64,000 bases of DNA from Iocasia fonsfrigidae (GTDB lineage Bacteria > Bacillota > Halanaerobiia > Halanaerobiales > DTU029), in contig NZ_CP046640.1 in the NCBI RefSeq assembly GCF_017751145.1, positions 1,902,137-1,966,136 of the forward strand, read 5' to 3'. Both the position numbers and the translations under genes were made by a program. Shown piece by piece: positions 54,924-63,476 of this stretch. Position 1 is the stretch's first letter. The number at the start of each line of letters is the position of its first letter. The notes beneath the pieces are model-generated. The model was not told the origin of the DNA. It saw only the letters and a program-made list of their open reading frames with translations, and ran no database searches.

Positions 54924-55154
54924 TTAATATGCCCTGTTAACCTTTCCTGATTTCAGGCATTGAGTACAAACCTTTATTCTTTTGGGACTTCCATCAATAA
55001 TAGCCTTAACCTTTTTCAGGTTGGGTTTTTGTCTCCTGCCGGATACCTTGGTAATATGTCTACCAACGCCTCCTTCTTTTTTGGCCTTACCACGTCTAGT
55101 GATATTGTTAGCCTTGACACTACCTTTACCGCAAATTTCACAAACTCTGGCCAT
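54924..55154 (-). CDS. rpmB: 50S ribosomal protein L28
   Basis: This 76-aa protein begins MARVCEICGKG and ends with a second pair CTQCLKSG, giving a four-Cys zinc-type L28. HITKVSGRRQKPNLKKV is the rRNA-binding core. It is somewhat longer than usual (about 62) owing to an expanded middle (KAKKEGGVG). ATG is behind GGAGGTGG. In Bacillus it is likewise transcribed against its neighbours between thiN/spoVM and yloU. Confidence 0.94.
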   Translation of the reverse strand: MARVCEICGKGSVKANNITRRGKAKKEGGVGRHITKVSGRRQKPNLKKVKAIIDGSPKRIKVCTQCLKSGKVNRAY

Positions 55155-55381
55155 CCTACTCCACCTCCTCTTATTAACAATGTAATATTTATTTAAATTG
55201 ATTTTGCGTCCAAAACATATTTTATCATAGGTAATAAAGAATAAGCAAGTAGAAAAGCAGGATTTTTCTAGTTATTTATTGAATATATTAAGTATTATAA
55301 ATAAAAGAGATAGTGAAAACTCTTTTATTCTTGCATAGGAAAATATAATATAGTAGAATAGTTATGAAAAGAGGTGAAAGC

Positions 55382-55744
55382 ATGGAAAAGGAATGGACAA
55401 ATGACTATGGTAAAATAACAATAGCTAAAGAGGTTATTGCTAAAATAGCAGGTCTTGCCGCCATGGAATGCTATGGTTTAGTAGGTATGGCCTCCAGTAA
55501 GGTGCAGGATGGAATTGCCCATTTACTGGGATGGGAAAACCTTAGTAAGGGGGTTATTGTTGAAGTTGAAGATGATAATGTTAGTTTAGAACTAAATATT
55601 ATTGTTGAATATGGTACCAATATTCACCAGGTAGCACATAATATAATAGAAAGGGTTAATTATACCCTTGAAGATAAAGTCGGAATAAAAGTTACAGAAA
55701 TAGAGGTCAATGTACAGGGAGTGAGGGTTGGTAATGCAGGTTAA
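55382..55744 (+). CDS. yloU: Asp23/Gls24 family envelope stress protein
   Basis: This 120-aa protein starts at ATG 55382 with GAGGTG upstream and matches the Asp23/Gls24 family (GKITIAKEVIAKIAG, MASSKVQDG and a VNVQGVRV end). It overlaps the fakA start by 11 bp. In many Firmicutes yloU and fakA are paired; a role in envelope or lipid homeostasis is likely. Confidence 0.93.
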   Translation: MEKEWTNDYGKITIAKEVIAKIAGLAAMECYGLVGMASSKVQDGIAHLLGWENLSKGVIVEVEDDNVSLELNIIVEYGTNIHQVAHNIIERVNYTLEDKVGIKVTEIEVNVQGVRVGNAG

Positions 55745-57377
55745 TGAAAAAGTCAGAGGATTTATCAAAACTATTAATGGAGATAAATTTAAAGAGATGT
55801 TACTTTCTTCCCTGATGTGGTTGAAAGAACAGCAATCCTTAATAGATTCTTTAAACGTTTTTCCAGTTCCTGATGGTGATACCGGTACAAACATGTATCT
55901 TACCTTTCTTGATGCAGTTAAAGAGGTAAAAAAAATTAAAGAAAATGATGTAAGTAAGATTAATGAAGCCCTTGCTAAAGGCGCATTAATGGGAGCCAGA
56001 GGTAATTCTGGTGTTATTTTATCTCAGTTATTACGGGGGTTCTCCCTGGCAAATAAAGACAATAAATTAATGGACAGCAGTCATCTGGCTGATTCCCTGA
56101 GAAAGGCTTCGGAAATAGCCTATCAGGGGGTATTAAAACCAGTTGAGGGTACTATCTTAACTGTTTCCAGAAAGGCTGCTGATGGTGCTGAAATGGCCTA
56201 TAAAAAAGAGCTCGATTTGGTAGCTGTACTGGAAAATACAATTGCCTATGCGCGTGATGCTCTGAAAAAAACACCCCAGATGCTGCCTGAACTAAAGGAG
56301 GCAGGGGTTGTTGATGCTGGGGGACAGGGGTATCTAACGATTCTGGAAGGACTCTTAAAGGGTTTGATAGGGCAGAAGGCTTATGAACATAAAGATCTGG
56401 AATTAATTCAGGCAACAGAGAAAAAAAATATAAAACAGAACTTAAAATATACTTATTGTACCCAAGTGCTTATTGAGACTAATAGTAAAAGGAATATTAA
56501 GAAGTTAAGGAGTGAGCTGGAGGATTTTGGTGATTCTCTCCTTGTTGTTGGTACTGATAATATTATAAAAATTCATATTCATACCAATCACCCAGGTGTA
56601 ATCCTGGAATACGGTCTTAAAATAGGTTCATTAAATGATATCAAGATAGATAATATGCGACTCCAGAGTGAAGAAAAGATACGCCAGGAGGAAAAGAAAC
56701 AAAAAAAAGAGTTTATTTCCAGTCAGGGAAAAGGTATTATTGCTGTCGGCCAGGGTGAAGGTATCAAAAAAATACTACATGACCTGGGGGTCGATATTAT
56801 CATTGATGGTGGACAATCAATGAATCCAAGTACTAATGATTTTTTGAAGGCTATAGAGGATATAAATAGTCTTGAATTGATTATTTTACCAAATAACAAA
56901 AATGTTATTTCTGCTGCCAGACAGGCTGCTTCACTAAGTGATAAGAAGGTTGAAGTAGTACCTACTAAATCTATCCCTCAGGCAATTAGCAGTTTGCTTG
57001 TTTTTAATGAAGAGGCGGTTTTAAGTGACCTTAAAGATGCAATGATAACTGAGATGGAGAATGTTAAGACAATAGAGATTACAACTGCTGTTAAGGACTC
57101 TAAAGTAAATGGACTTGAAATTAAAACTGGTGATGTTATCGGGTTATTTAATCATGATATTAAACTACATGGTAGTGATTATAATGAGGTTGTTATAGGG
57201 ATGATTAACGAAATACTGGATGATGAAGAACTGCTTACTATTTATTATGGTGAAGAGGTAAGTAAAGAGGAAGCTATTGCCTTAAAGGAACAGATATTTA
57301 ATAATTTTGATTTTGATGAAATAGAGATATATAATGGCAAACAGCCCCTCTATCCCTTCATTATATCACTTGAATAG
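55734..57377 (+). CDS. fakA: Fatty acid kinase catalytic subunit FakA (DAK2 domain)
   Basis: This 547-aa kinase phosphorylates fatty acids held by FakB. The DAK2 nucleotide domain (about 8-200) includes NVFPVPDGDTGTNMY with its metal-binding Asp residues, GARGNSGVILSQLLRG and DAGGQGYL. A middle and a C-terminal DhaK-like domain follow (IKIHIHTNHPG, YYGEEV). I chose ATG 55734 with GAGGG 6 bp upstream. A DegV/FakB gene comes next. Confidence 0.93.
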   Translation: MQVNEKVRGFIKTINGDKFKEMLLSSLMWLKEQQSLIDSLNVFPVPDGDTGTNMYLTFLDAVKEVKKIKENDVSKINEALAKGALMGARGNSGVILSQLLRGFSLANKDNKLMDSSHLADSLRKASEIAYQGVLKPVEGTILTVSRKAADGAEMAYKKELDLVAVLENTIAYARDALKKTPQMLPELKEAGVVDAGGQGYLTILEGLLKGLIGQKAYEHKDLELIQATEKKNIKQNLKYTYCTQVLIETNSKRNIKKLRSELEDFGDSLLVVGTDNIIKIHIHTNHPGVILEYGLKIGSLNDIKIDNMRLQSEEKIRQEEKKQKKEFISSQGKGIIAVGQGEGIKKILHDLGVDIIIDGGQSMNPSTNDFLKAIEDINSLELIILPNNKNVISAARQAASLSDKKVEVVPTKSIPQAISSLLVFNEEAVLSDLKDAMITEMENVKTIEITTAVKDSKVNGLEIKTGDVIGLFNHDIKLHGSDYNEVVIGMINEILDDEELLTIYYGEEVSKEEAIALKEQIFNNFDFDEIEIYNGKQPLYPFIISLE

Positions 57378-57387
57378 GGGTGTGAGA

Positions 57388-58266
57388 ATGAAGATTGGTC
57401 TTCTAACAGATAGTACTTGTGATTTGAGCCAGGAATTAATAGATAGATATGAGATAGAAATCGTACCACTAACACTCCATTTTGGGGAAGATATTTTTCA
57501 GGATATGTTAGAGTTAACAGGTGAGGATTTTTTTAAGAAAATAAAAGAATCGGAAGAACTACCGACAACTTCTCAGCCGTCTATTGGATTTTTTGTAGAG
57601 AAATATCAGCATATGTCCCAAAAATATGATGTTATTATATCTATACATCTTTCAGGTAAATTAAGTGGTACCTGTCATTCTGCCCTGATGGCTGCTGAAC
57701 AGGTAAGCGGGGTTCAGATTGAAGTTATTGATTCTCTGTCAGCCAGTCTGGGTATAGGATTTCTTGTTCTACTGGCTGCAAAATTAATAGAGGTAGGTAG
57801 AGATCTTAATGATATTATTGAGATATTAAAAAAGGCAAGAGATAAAATTAGTATATATTTTACAGTTAATGACCTCAGTTATTTAGAAAGAGGCGGAAGA
57901 ATAGGTAAAGCCCAGGCTTTTTTTGCTTCGGTTTTAAATATTTACCCGGTTCTTAGTATCCCAGGGGATGACGGAAGGATATTGCCCTATGAAAAAATCA
58001 GAGGCAAAAAAAGAATTGCCAGGAAACTATCTAGATTAGTAAATACAGAATTATCAGCAGCCAACAATGGCTGGGTTGCTTTTATTCATGGACTTGATGA
58101 GCTGGATAATTATCAATTTTTTAAAGAAAGTGTTTTAAATAATATATCTAAGGCTAATGGAGAATACCTTAATTTTTCAAACTGGATAAGCCCTGTCCTG
58201 GGCTGTCATACAGGACCTTCTGTTTATGGAGGAGTTGTCATAAAAGGGGATTTTCTTGAATTATGA
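57388..58266 (+). CDS. fakB: DegV family fatty-acid-binding protein (FakB-type)
   Basis: This 292-aa protein has the DegV fold: LLTDSTCDL at the start, a fatty-acid-binding TTSQPSIG loop, SIHLSGKLSGT, YLERGGRIGK, and GPSVYGG at the C-terminus. It presents fatty acids to FakA, which is encoded directly upstream. I chose ATG 57388; the longer frame overlaps fakA. Its stop overlaps the recG start (ATGA). Confidence 0.92.
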   Translation: MKIGLLTDSTCDLSQELIDRYEIEIVPLTLHFGEDIFQDMLELTGEDFFKKIKESEELPTTSQPSIGFFVEKYQHMSQKYDVIISIHLSGKLSGTCHSALMAAEQVSGVQIEVIDSLSASLGIGFLVLLAAKLIEVGRDLNDIIEILKKARDKISIYFTVNDLSYLERGGRIGKAQAFFASVLNIYPVLSIPGDDGRILPYEKIRGKKRIARKLSRLVNTELSAANNGWVAFIHGLDELDNYQFFKESVLNNISKANGEYLNFSNWISPVLGCHTGPSVYGGVVIKGDFLEL

Positions 58267-60314
58267 AAAATGAACTACCAAAAAGTGTTCAATTTATCAA
58301 AGGGGTCGGCCCTGCCTATAAAAAATTACTGGGGAAGTTAAATATCACAACTGTAGAAGATTTGTTGTATTATTTCCCTCGTGATTATCAGGATAGAAGT
58401 AAATATGTTCCTATGAATTCTGTTAAACCCGGGCAAGAAATTACTATTAAGGGTAAGGTTTTAAAGATTTATGAACAGAAGATCAAGCGGGGATTAAGAA
58501 TTCTAAAGGTAACTATTAGTGATGGTAGTGATTGTATAAATGGTACATGGTTTAATCAGTCATACTTAAAGAAAAAGTTTCAAAAAGGGAAGGAATATAT
58601 TTTTAGTGGTAAACTATCTGATAAAGCCTGGGGCTTCGGAAAAAAAGAGATTAATAACCCTGTCTTTGAGGAACTTGAGAGTGGGGAAACGATACATACT
58701 GGACGGGTAGTACCAATTTATGCGTTAACAGAGGGTATAAGTCAGCAGAAATTACGGGAAATTATGTATAAAGCCTTAAGTGATTTTGCCTGTCATGTAA
58801 ATGACCTACTGCCCGATTATTTGATTAAAAAATATAGATTTCCTGATACAACAACAAGTCTCTGGGGATTGCATTTTCCCAGGGATAGAAAACACTATAT
58901 TGCTGCCAGAAAGAGACTGGCCTTTGAAGAACTATTTTTGCTACAGTTACTGGTTTTACAGCGGAAAAAGAATCTTACTGGAGTTAAAGGTGTAGAACAT
59001 AAAGGGGAAATCAATACTCTGGATAAATTTAAGGAGATATTACCATTTGAACTTACCACTGCCCAGCAGAGGGTCTGGACTGAAATTAAGAGAGATATGG
59101 CTAGACCAGTACCAATGCAGCGTCTTCTGCAGGGAGATGTTGGTTCTGGGAAAACAATAATAGCTGCTATGGCTTTAGTGGAGACTATGGCTAATACTTA
59201 TCAGGGCATAATGATGGCCCCTACAGAGATACTTGCTGAACAACATTATCTAAAATTAAAACCATTATTAAGGGATCTAGGATTTAATGTTGTATTATTG
59301 ACCGGTAGCTTAAAAGAGTCTGAACGCAGTAGGCTAAAGGAGTTAATAAAAAATAAAGAAGTAGATTTAATCATAGGAACACATGCCCTTTTTCAGGAAG
59401 ATTTAGAATACTATAAAATAGGCTTAATTGTTATAGATGAACAACATAGGTTTGGTGTAGAACAGAGGTTTAAATTAAAGGACAAGGGTGATAACCCTGA
59501 TTTATTAGTCATGACTGCTACACCAATACCCAGAACACTTGCTCTTACCCTATATGGAGATATGGATTTATCGATTATTGATGAACTACCGCCTGGACGC
59601 AGTCCTGTAATTACTACCTGGAGGACAGAGAAAGCCCGCAGCTCAATCTATAGTTTTGTAAAAGAGAAAATTAATAAAGGTCGACAGGTCTATATAGTTT
59701 GTCCATTAATTGAAGAATCTGAAGAAATAGTCGCTGTATCAGCAATGGAGATGTTTAAAACCTTAACTAAAGATACTTTTTCCCAGTATAGACTTGGTTT
59801 ATTACATAGTAAAATTACGCAGGAAGAAAGAAAAACTGTTATGAAAGACTTTCGAGAAGGGAAAATAGATATACTGATCTCTACTACAGTTATAGAGGTT
59901 GGTGTTGATGTTCCTAATGCCTCAATAATGATAATTGAGAATGCTGAAAGGTTTGGTCTTGCCCAGTTACACCAGTTAAGGGGTAGGGTAGGTCGTGGTA
60001 AATATCAATCCTATTGTATTTTGATTGCTAATCCCAGGACCGAGGAAGGTACCAAGAGATTAAGTGTTATGACCGAGACTGATGATGGATTTAAAATTGC
60101 TGAAGCTGATTTAGAAATAAGGGGTCCAGGGGAATTTTTTGGTATTAGACAGCATGGACTCCCTGACCTAAAGGTTGCTAATATACTAAAGGATAATAGG
60201 ATACTAATTACTGCCAGAGAGGAAGCAGAGGGACTTATTAATAATAATGGAATTTTAAAATACAAGTATCCATGCTTATATAATAAGTTACTAAATCTAG
60301 AATTAAAAGTATAA
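58263..60314 (+). CDS. recG: ATP-dependent DNA helicase RecG
   Basis: This 683-aa helicase remodels stalled forks and recombination intermediates. An N-terminal wedge/OB domain is followed by GDVGSGKT, DEQHRFGV, TATPIPRTL, VIEVGVDVPNA and QLRGRVGRG. Length is typical. It is translationally coupled to fakB and ends at a strong terminator. Confidence 0.95.
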   Translation: MKNELPKSVQFIKGVGPAYKKLLGKLNITTVEDLLYYFPRDYQDRSKYVPMNSVKPGQEITIKGKVLKIYEQKIKRGLRILKVTISDGSDCINGTWFNQSYLKKKFQKGKEYIFSGKLSDKAWGFGKKEINNPVFEELESGETIHTGRVVPIYALTEGISQQKLREIMYKALSDFACHVNDLLPDYLIKKYRFPDTTTSLWGLHFPRDRKHYIAARKRLAFEELFLLQLLVLQRKKNLTGVKGVEHKGEINTLDKFKEILPFELTTAQQRVWTEIKRDMARPVPMQRLLQGDVGSGKTIIAAMALVETMANTYQGIMMAPTEILAEQHYLKLKPLLRDLGFNVVLLTGSLKESERSRLKELIKNKEVDLIIGTHALFQEDLEYYKIGLIVIDEQHRFGVEQRFKLKDKGDNPDLLVMTATPIPRTLALTLYGDMDLSIIDELPPGRSPVITTWRTEKARSSIYSFVKEKINKGRQVYIVCPLIEESEEIVAVSAMEMFKTLTKDTFSQYRLGLLHSKITQEERKTVMKDFREGKIDILISTTVIEVGVDVPNASIMIIENAERFGLAQLHQLRGRVGRGKYQSYCILIANPRTEEGTKRLSVMTETDDGFKIAEADLEIRGPGEFFGIRQHGLPDLKVANILKDNRILITAREEAEGLINNNGILKYKYPCLYNKLLNLELKV

Positions 60315-60344
60315 AAGGAGTTGGTTGATAAACCAACTCCTTTT
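60313..60344 (+). terminator. Terminator after recG
   Basis: A perfect 14-bp stem AAAAGGAGTTGGTT with its complement, loop GATA, ends in TTTT and overlaps the recG stop region. Confidence 0.88.
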
Positions 60345-60504
60345 GGGAGAGGAGAAATTGGAGGAAGAGTTTTAAATGGGGAGGACTTAACACTTACTCC
60401 TTATTTAAATCCTCATCCCCTAAATGGAACTACTATTAGTATAACTTTCTTTTTATGTAATATACATAAATTAAAAAATATTTTTTCTAAATTATTAAAG
60501 AGCC
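60345..60504. other. Gene-free stretch between the recG terminator and the palindromic element
   Basis: It is G-rich at first, then A+T-rich, with an imperfect GGGGAGGA / TCCTCATCCCC pair near 60378-60420. It can be translated as a short frame, but the composition looks like a decayed extragenic repeat rather than a gene. I see no ribosome site. Confidence 0.3.
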
Positions 60505-60730
60505 TGTTCGAAAAGTTATTGCTTATACTCCGGTGATTATATATCCATTCACTCACTGCCCTCTTCTATTATAAACGCATTGTTGAGGCCAGTACTAACG
60601 AATCGACTTGCACCACAGGTACTCCGTATTTGACTTGAGCCCACAAGAACAGTTTAATGTTGTGTTGCAGCGGTAGCACCTTAACTTCGTTCCGGGAAAT
60701 ATAATCACCTAAAACAATTCTTTTCGAACA
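60505..60730. repeat. MITE-like palindromic element
   Basis: This 226-bp unit has two nested pairs of perfect inverted repeats. Outer: TGTTCGAAAAG (60505-60515) with CTTTTCGAACA (60720-60730). Inner: GGTGATTATAT (60532-60542) with ATATAATCACC (60699-60709). The interior is clearly richer in G+C than its surroundings. Its minus strand holds a 54-codon frame (60569-60733, ATG to TAA) that spans it but has no ribosome site. It separates recG from rsmD. No target-site duplication was evident. Confidence 0.6.
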
Positions 60731-60756
60731 CATACTTAAATCAAAAGGAGTGTTTT

Positions 60757-61299
60757 ATGCGTATCATTGCAGGAATTGCTGGTGGTAGAAAACTAAAATC
60801 TATTAAAGGCACCCCAACTAGACCAACTTTGGACCGGGTTAAAGAGTCCTTATTTAGTATTATTAATTTCTATATACCTGCTGCCCGTGTACTTGATTTG
60901 TTTGCAGGATTTGGTAGCCTCGGTCTGGAGAGTTTAAGTAGGGGGGCCAAAGAACTGTTACTAGTAGAAAAAAACAAAAGAAATATACAGGTTATTAAGG
61001 ATAATATAGAGAGATGTAATTTCTCTGATAAAGCGGTAGTACTCAGAGAGGATGTTTTTATATTTTTACAGAACATCAGCAGTAATTTTGACCTTATTTT
61101 AATGGATCCCCCTTATGGAAAAAACTATGCAGCTAGAGCTCTGGAGTTGATTATAAAAAATAGAGTGATAGCCCAAGATGGCATAGTAGTTGTAGAACAT
61201 GGTGTTGAAGAAGAAATGAAAGAATACCAATCTCTTGAGTTTATTAAATCTAAGTCATATGGTGATACAGGTATAACAATATATTCTGCAAAAGGGTGA
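60757..61299 (+). CDS. rsmD: 16S rRNA (guanine-966-N2)-methyltransferase
   Basis: This 180-aa enzyme methylates G966 of 16S rRNA. It shows RIIAGIAGGRKL, PTLDRVKESLFSI, LDLFAGFGSLGLE for SAM and the catalytic MDPPYGKNY. ATG is behind AAAGGAG. coaD starts 4 bp after its stop, the usual pairing. Confidence 0.94.
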   Translation: MRIIAGIAGGRKLKSIKGTPTRPTLDRVKESLFSIINFYIPAARVLDLFAGFGSLGLESLSRGAKELLLVEKNKRNIQVIKDNIERCNFSDKAVVLREDVFIFLQNISSNFDLILMDPPYGKNYAARALELIIKNRVIAQDGIVVVEHGVEEEMKEYQSLEFIKSKSYGDTGITIYSAKG

Positions 61300-61303
61300 T
61301 AAA

Positions 61304-61792
61304 ATGACTAGTAAAGTGGTTTATCCCGGGAGTTTTGACCCAATTACAAATGGACATCTTGATATTATAAAAAGGGCCTGTAGTGTGTTTGATGAAGTTA
61401 TTGTAGCTGTTTTTCATAATCCCCAGAAAAAACCCCTGTTTTCAATGGAAGAAAGAGAAAAATTCCTCATTGAAGCAACCAGAGGGATAGATAATGTAAT
61501 TATAGATAAATTTGAGGGTCTAACAGTTGATTATGTTAAATCAAAAAAAGCTATTGCAATTATTCGTGGACTGCGTGCTGTATCTGATTTTGAAGGGGAA
61601 TTTCAGATGGCATCCTTAAACAAACAGATTGATGGTGAGGTTGAAACAATATTTTTTATGACAGATACGAAATATGCCTTTTTGAGTTCAAGTGTTATAA
61701 AAGAAGTAGCCCAATTTGGGGGTAATATAGCTGAGCTTGTCCCTGAACAGGTGGAAGAAGAACTAATGAAAAAATATCATATTTATAAATAA
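61304..61792 (+). CDS. coaD: Phosphopantetheine adenylyltransferase
   Basis: This 162-aa enzyme makes dephospho-CoA. It shows YPGSFDPITNGHLDII with the nucleotidyl-transferase HxGH-like TNGH, IIRGLRAVSDFEGE, and the C-terminal FLSSSVIKE. With coaBC at 33.8 kb, two of the CoA pathway genes are in this window. It is convergent with ylbJ. Confidence 0.95.
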   Translation: MTSKVVYPGSFDPITNGHLDIIKRACSVFDEVIVAVFHNPQKKPLFSMEEREKFLIEATRGIDNVIIDKFEGLTVDYVKSKKAIAIIRGLRAVSDFEGEFQMASLNKQIDGEVETIFFMTDTKYAFLSSSVIKEVAQFGGNIAELVPEQVEEELMKKYHIYK

Positions 61793-61828
61793 TTTTAACT
61801 TTGATTTTTTTTATTATTGTATTACATT

Positions 61829-63061
61829 TTACCCATGGAAGTGAAAAAATATAATTTTAATCTTTTTTAATATATTTAATAGCAGCGCAATTACAAGTGA
61901 ACAGATGATAATTCCCACAAAAATTATCAAGGTAAATAACCAGCCATTATGAATATTGAAACCCTGTACAAAAGGAGCAAAGGTTGTTTCAATACGTTCT
62001 CCAGAAAAAGTAAAAATAAATATAGTTAGAATAGCAGCCAGTATACCTTGTAATATCCTTGAAAAAAAATAGGGTTTAAGGCTAATATCAGTACCATTAA
62101 CCATAGTAGCTACCTGGGCATGGACAGATAGACCACTCCAGGCTATAATGGCATTGGCTATGATTAGTTGATGAATCAAAGGTGCTTGAGCCTGGCTAGC
62201 CAGATTAGAACCATTGGTAATCTCAAAAAAACCGCTTATTAATGGTAATATCATGGCTTCGGTTAATCCTAAAGGCCGTAGTAAGATGATTATCAGTCCC
62301 CCAATAGCATCAAGAAAACTGGTAACAATGAAGATTCTGGTTACAACTGAAAAAAGGATAATAAAACCGCCCACCAGAAACAGGGTGTTGATCGATTCTT
62401 TTATCGAATCACCCAGTAATTCACCAAATGTACGCCCATCATTTTTTTTAGCGGCTATTAATTCAGTAACTGCATAAGAAAAGATATTTTTCCTTCTACT
62501 TCTGTGGTTATTTTTATATCTTGTATTTTGTATTTTACCTTCTGTTCCTTTATAGAATCGTAATAGGATGCCGATAATAATACTGGAGATATAATGAGCT
62601 GCAGCGATTATTATGCCTAACTCTGCCTTGTGAAACATACCAACTGCAACAGCCCCAATCATAAAGAGGGGATCTGCAGTGTTGGTAAAACTTACCAGTC
62701 TTTCGCCCTCAGTTTTAGTACAGAGATTTTTTCTTCTAAGGTTACCGGTTATTTTTGCTCCTATCGGATAACCGGAGGCCAACCCCATGGCCATGGCAAA
62801 AGCCCCTACACCCGGGACCTTAAAAAGCGGCTGCATAAGGGGTTCAAGTAATGCCCCCATAAAATGTACTACTCCAAGCCCCATTAATATTTCTGCTATT
62901 ATAAAAAAAGGTAGCAGTGAGGGAAAGACTACATCCCACCAGACTTTTAGTCCCTCTAAAGCTGCATTGAAAGCATCTTCAGAAAATACAATAATAAAAA
63001 CAGTAATCAGGATAGCAATTAATGCTGATATAATTATCCTTTCATTTTGTTTATCTCTCAT
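61829..63061 (-). CDS. ylbJ: Sporulation integral membrane protein YlbJ
   Basis: This 410-aa polytopic protein has about eight hydrophobic segments. It contains FPSLLPFFIIAEILMG, GLASGYPIGAKI and FTNTADPLFMIGAVAVG, the signature of the YlbJ/SpoIVB-linked nucleoside-recognition (gate) family. In Bacillus ylbJ is needed for spore cortex formation and also lies near coaD (ylbI). ATG is behind AGGGGG. Whether this organism sporulates is not shown. Confidence 0.88.
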   Translation of the reverse strand: MRDKQNERIIISALIAILITVFIIVFSEDAFNAALEGLKVWWDVVFPSLLPFFIIAEILMGLGVVHFMGALLEPLMQPLFKVPGVGAFAMAMGLASGYPIGAKITGNLRRKNLCTKTEGERLVSFTNTADPLFMIGAVAVGMFHKAELGIIIAAAHYISSIIIGILLRFYKGTEGKIQNTRYKNNHRSRRKNIFSYAVTELIAAKKNDGRTFGELLGDSIKESINTLFLVGGFIILFSVVTRIFIVTSFLDAIGGLIIILLRPLGLTEAMILPLISGFFEITNGSNLASQAQAPLIHQLIIANAIIAWSGLSVHAQVATMVNGTDISLKPYFFSRILQGILAAILTIFIFTFSGERIETTFAPFVQGFNIHNGWLFTLIIFVGIIICSLVIALLLNILKKIKIIFFHFHG

Positions 63062-63356
63062 TAAGATTAACCCCCTATATAAATTTGCTATAGTTAATAA
63101 TTATTTTTCAGCAAAGAGGATTATAACTAATAGAGATAATTAATTTGAATTTATACAGGAATTATTTTAATCCTAAAATTAATAAGAAAATTAACATATG
63201 TATAGGTATTTAAAAATGCCAGTAAAGCTTTTATCCAGATAATTAACAATAATTTATGAATTTATAGAGTATTAATATAAATAGAACAATAGATTTTAAA
63301 GAAAAATTATGGAAGTCTGTTTTACAGTAGATTTATTCATAAAAAATAAAAAGATG

Positions 63357-63385
63357 TTTACTTTCCAGTTAAAAAGGATTATAAT
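63357..63385 (+). promoter_or_regulatory. Promoter for the retropepsin-like gene
   Basis: TTTACT (63357-63362) and a perfect TATAAT (63380-63385) are separated by 17 bp. Transcription would start near 63392, just upstream of the palindrome. Confidence 0.65.
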
Positions 63386-63415
63386 AGAAAATATCTAATA
63401 ATAATAGGGATGCGT

Positions 63416-63440
63416 TTATTTACAATAATATTGTAAATAA
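63416..63440. promoter_or_regulatory. Perfect 12-1-12 palindrome, candidate operator
   Basis: The core TTTACAATA-A-TATTGTAAA (63419-63437) extends by three more paired bases on each side. It lies about 30 bp after the -10 box and 37 bp before the start codon, a place where a bound repressor would block transcription. No regulator family is claimed. Confidence 0.6.
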
Positions 63441-63476
63441 TAACATTTAAAAAATTAGTTACGAGGGGGAATTATA

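Larger units (their letters stand above)
63062..63476. other. Divergent 415-bp control region
   Basis: This spacer lies between ylbJ (-) and the retropepsin-like gene (+). The half next to ylbJ is plain A+T-rich sequence in which I see nothing specific. The half next to the + strand gene holds a promoter and a long palindrome, listed separately. Confidence 0.5.

Noticed and set aside
60321-60536. 71-codon plus-strand frame after recG
   Set aside because: It begins inside the recG terminator stem and ends inside the palindromic element; no ribosome site, and it looks like a translated extragenic repeat.
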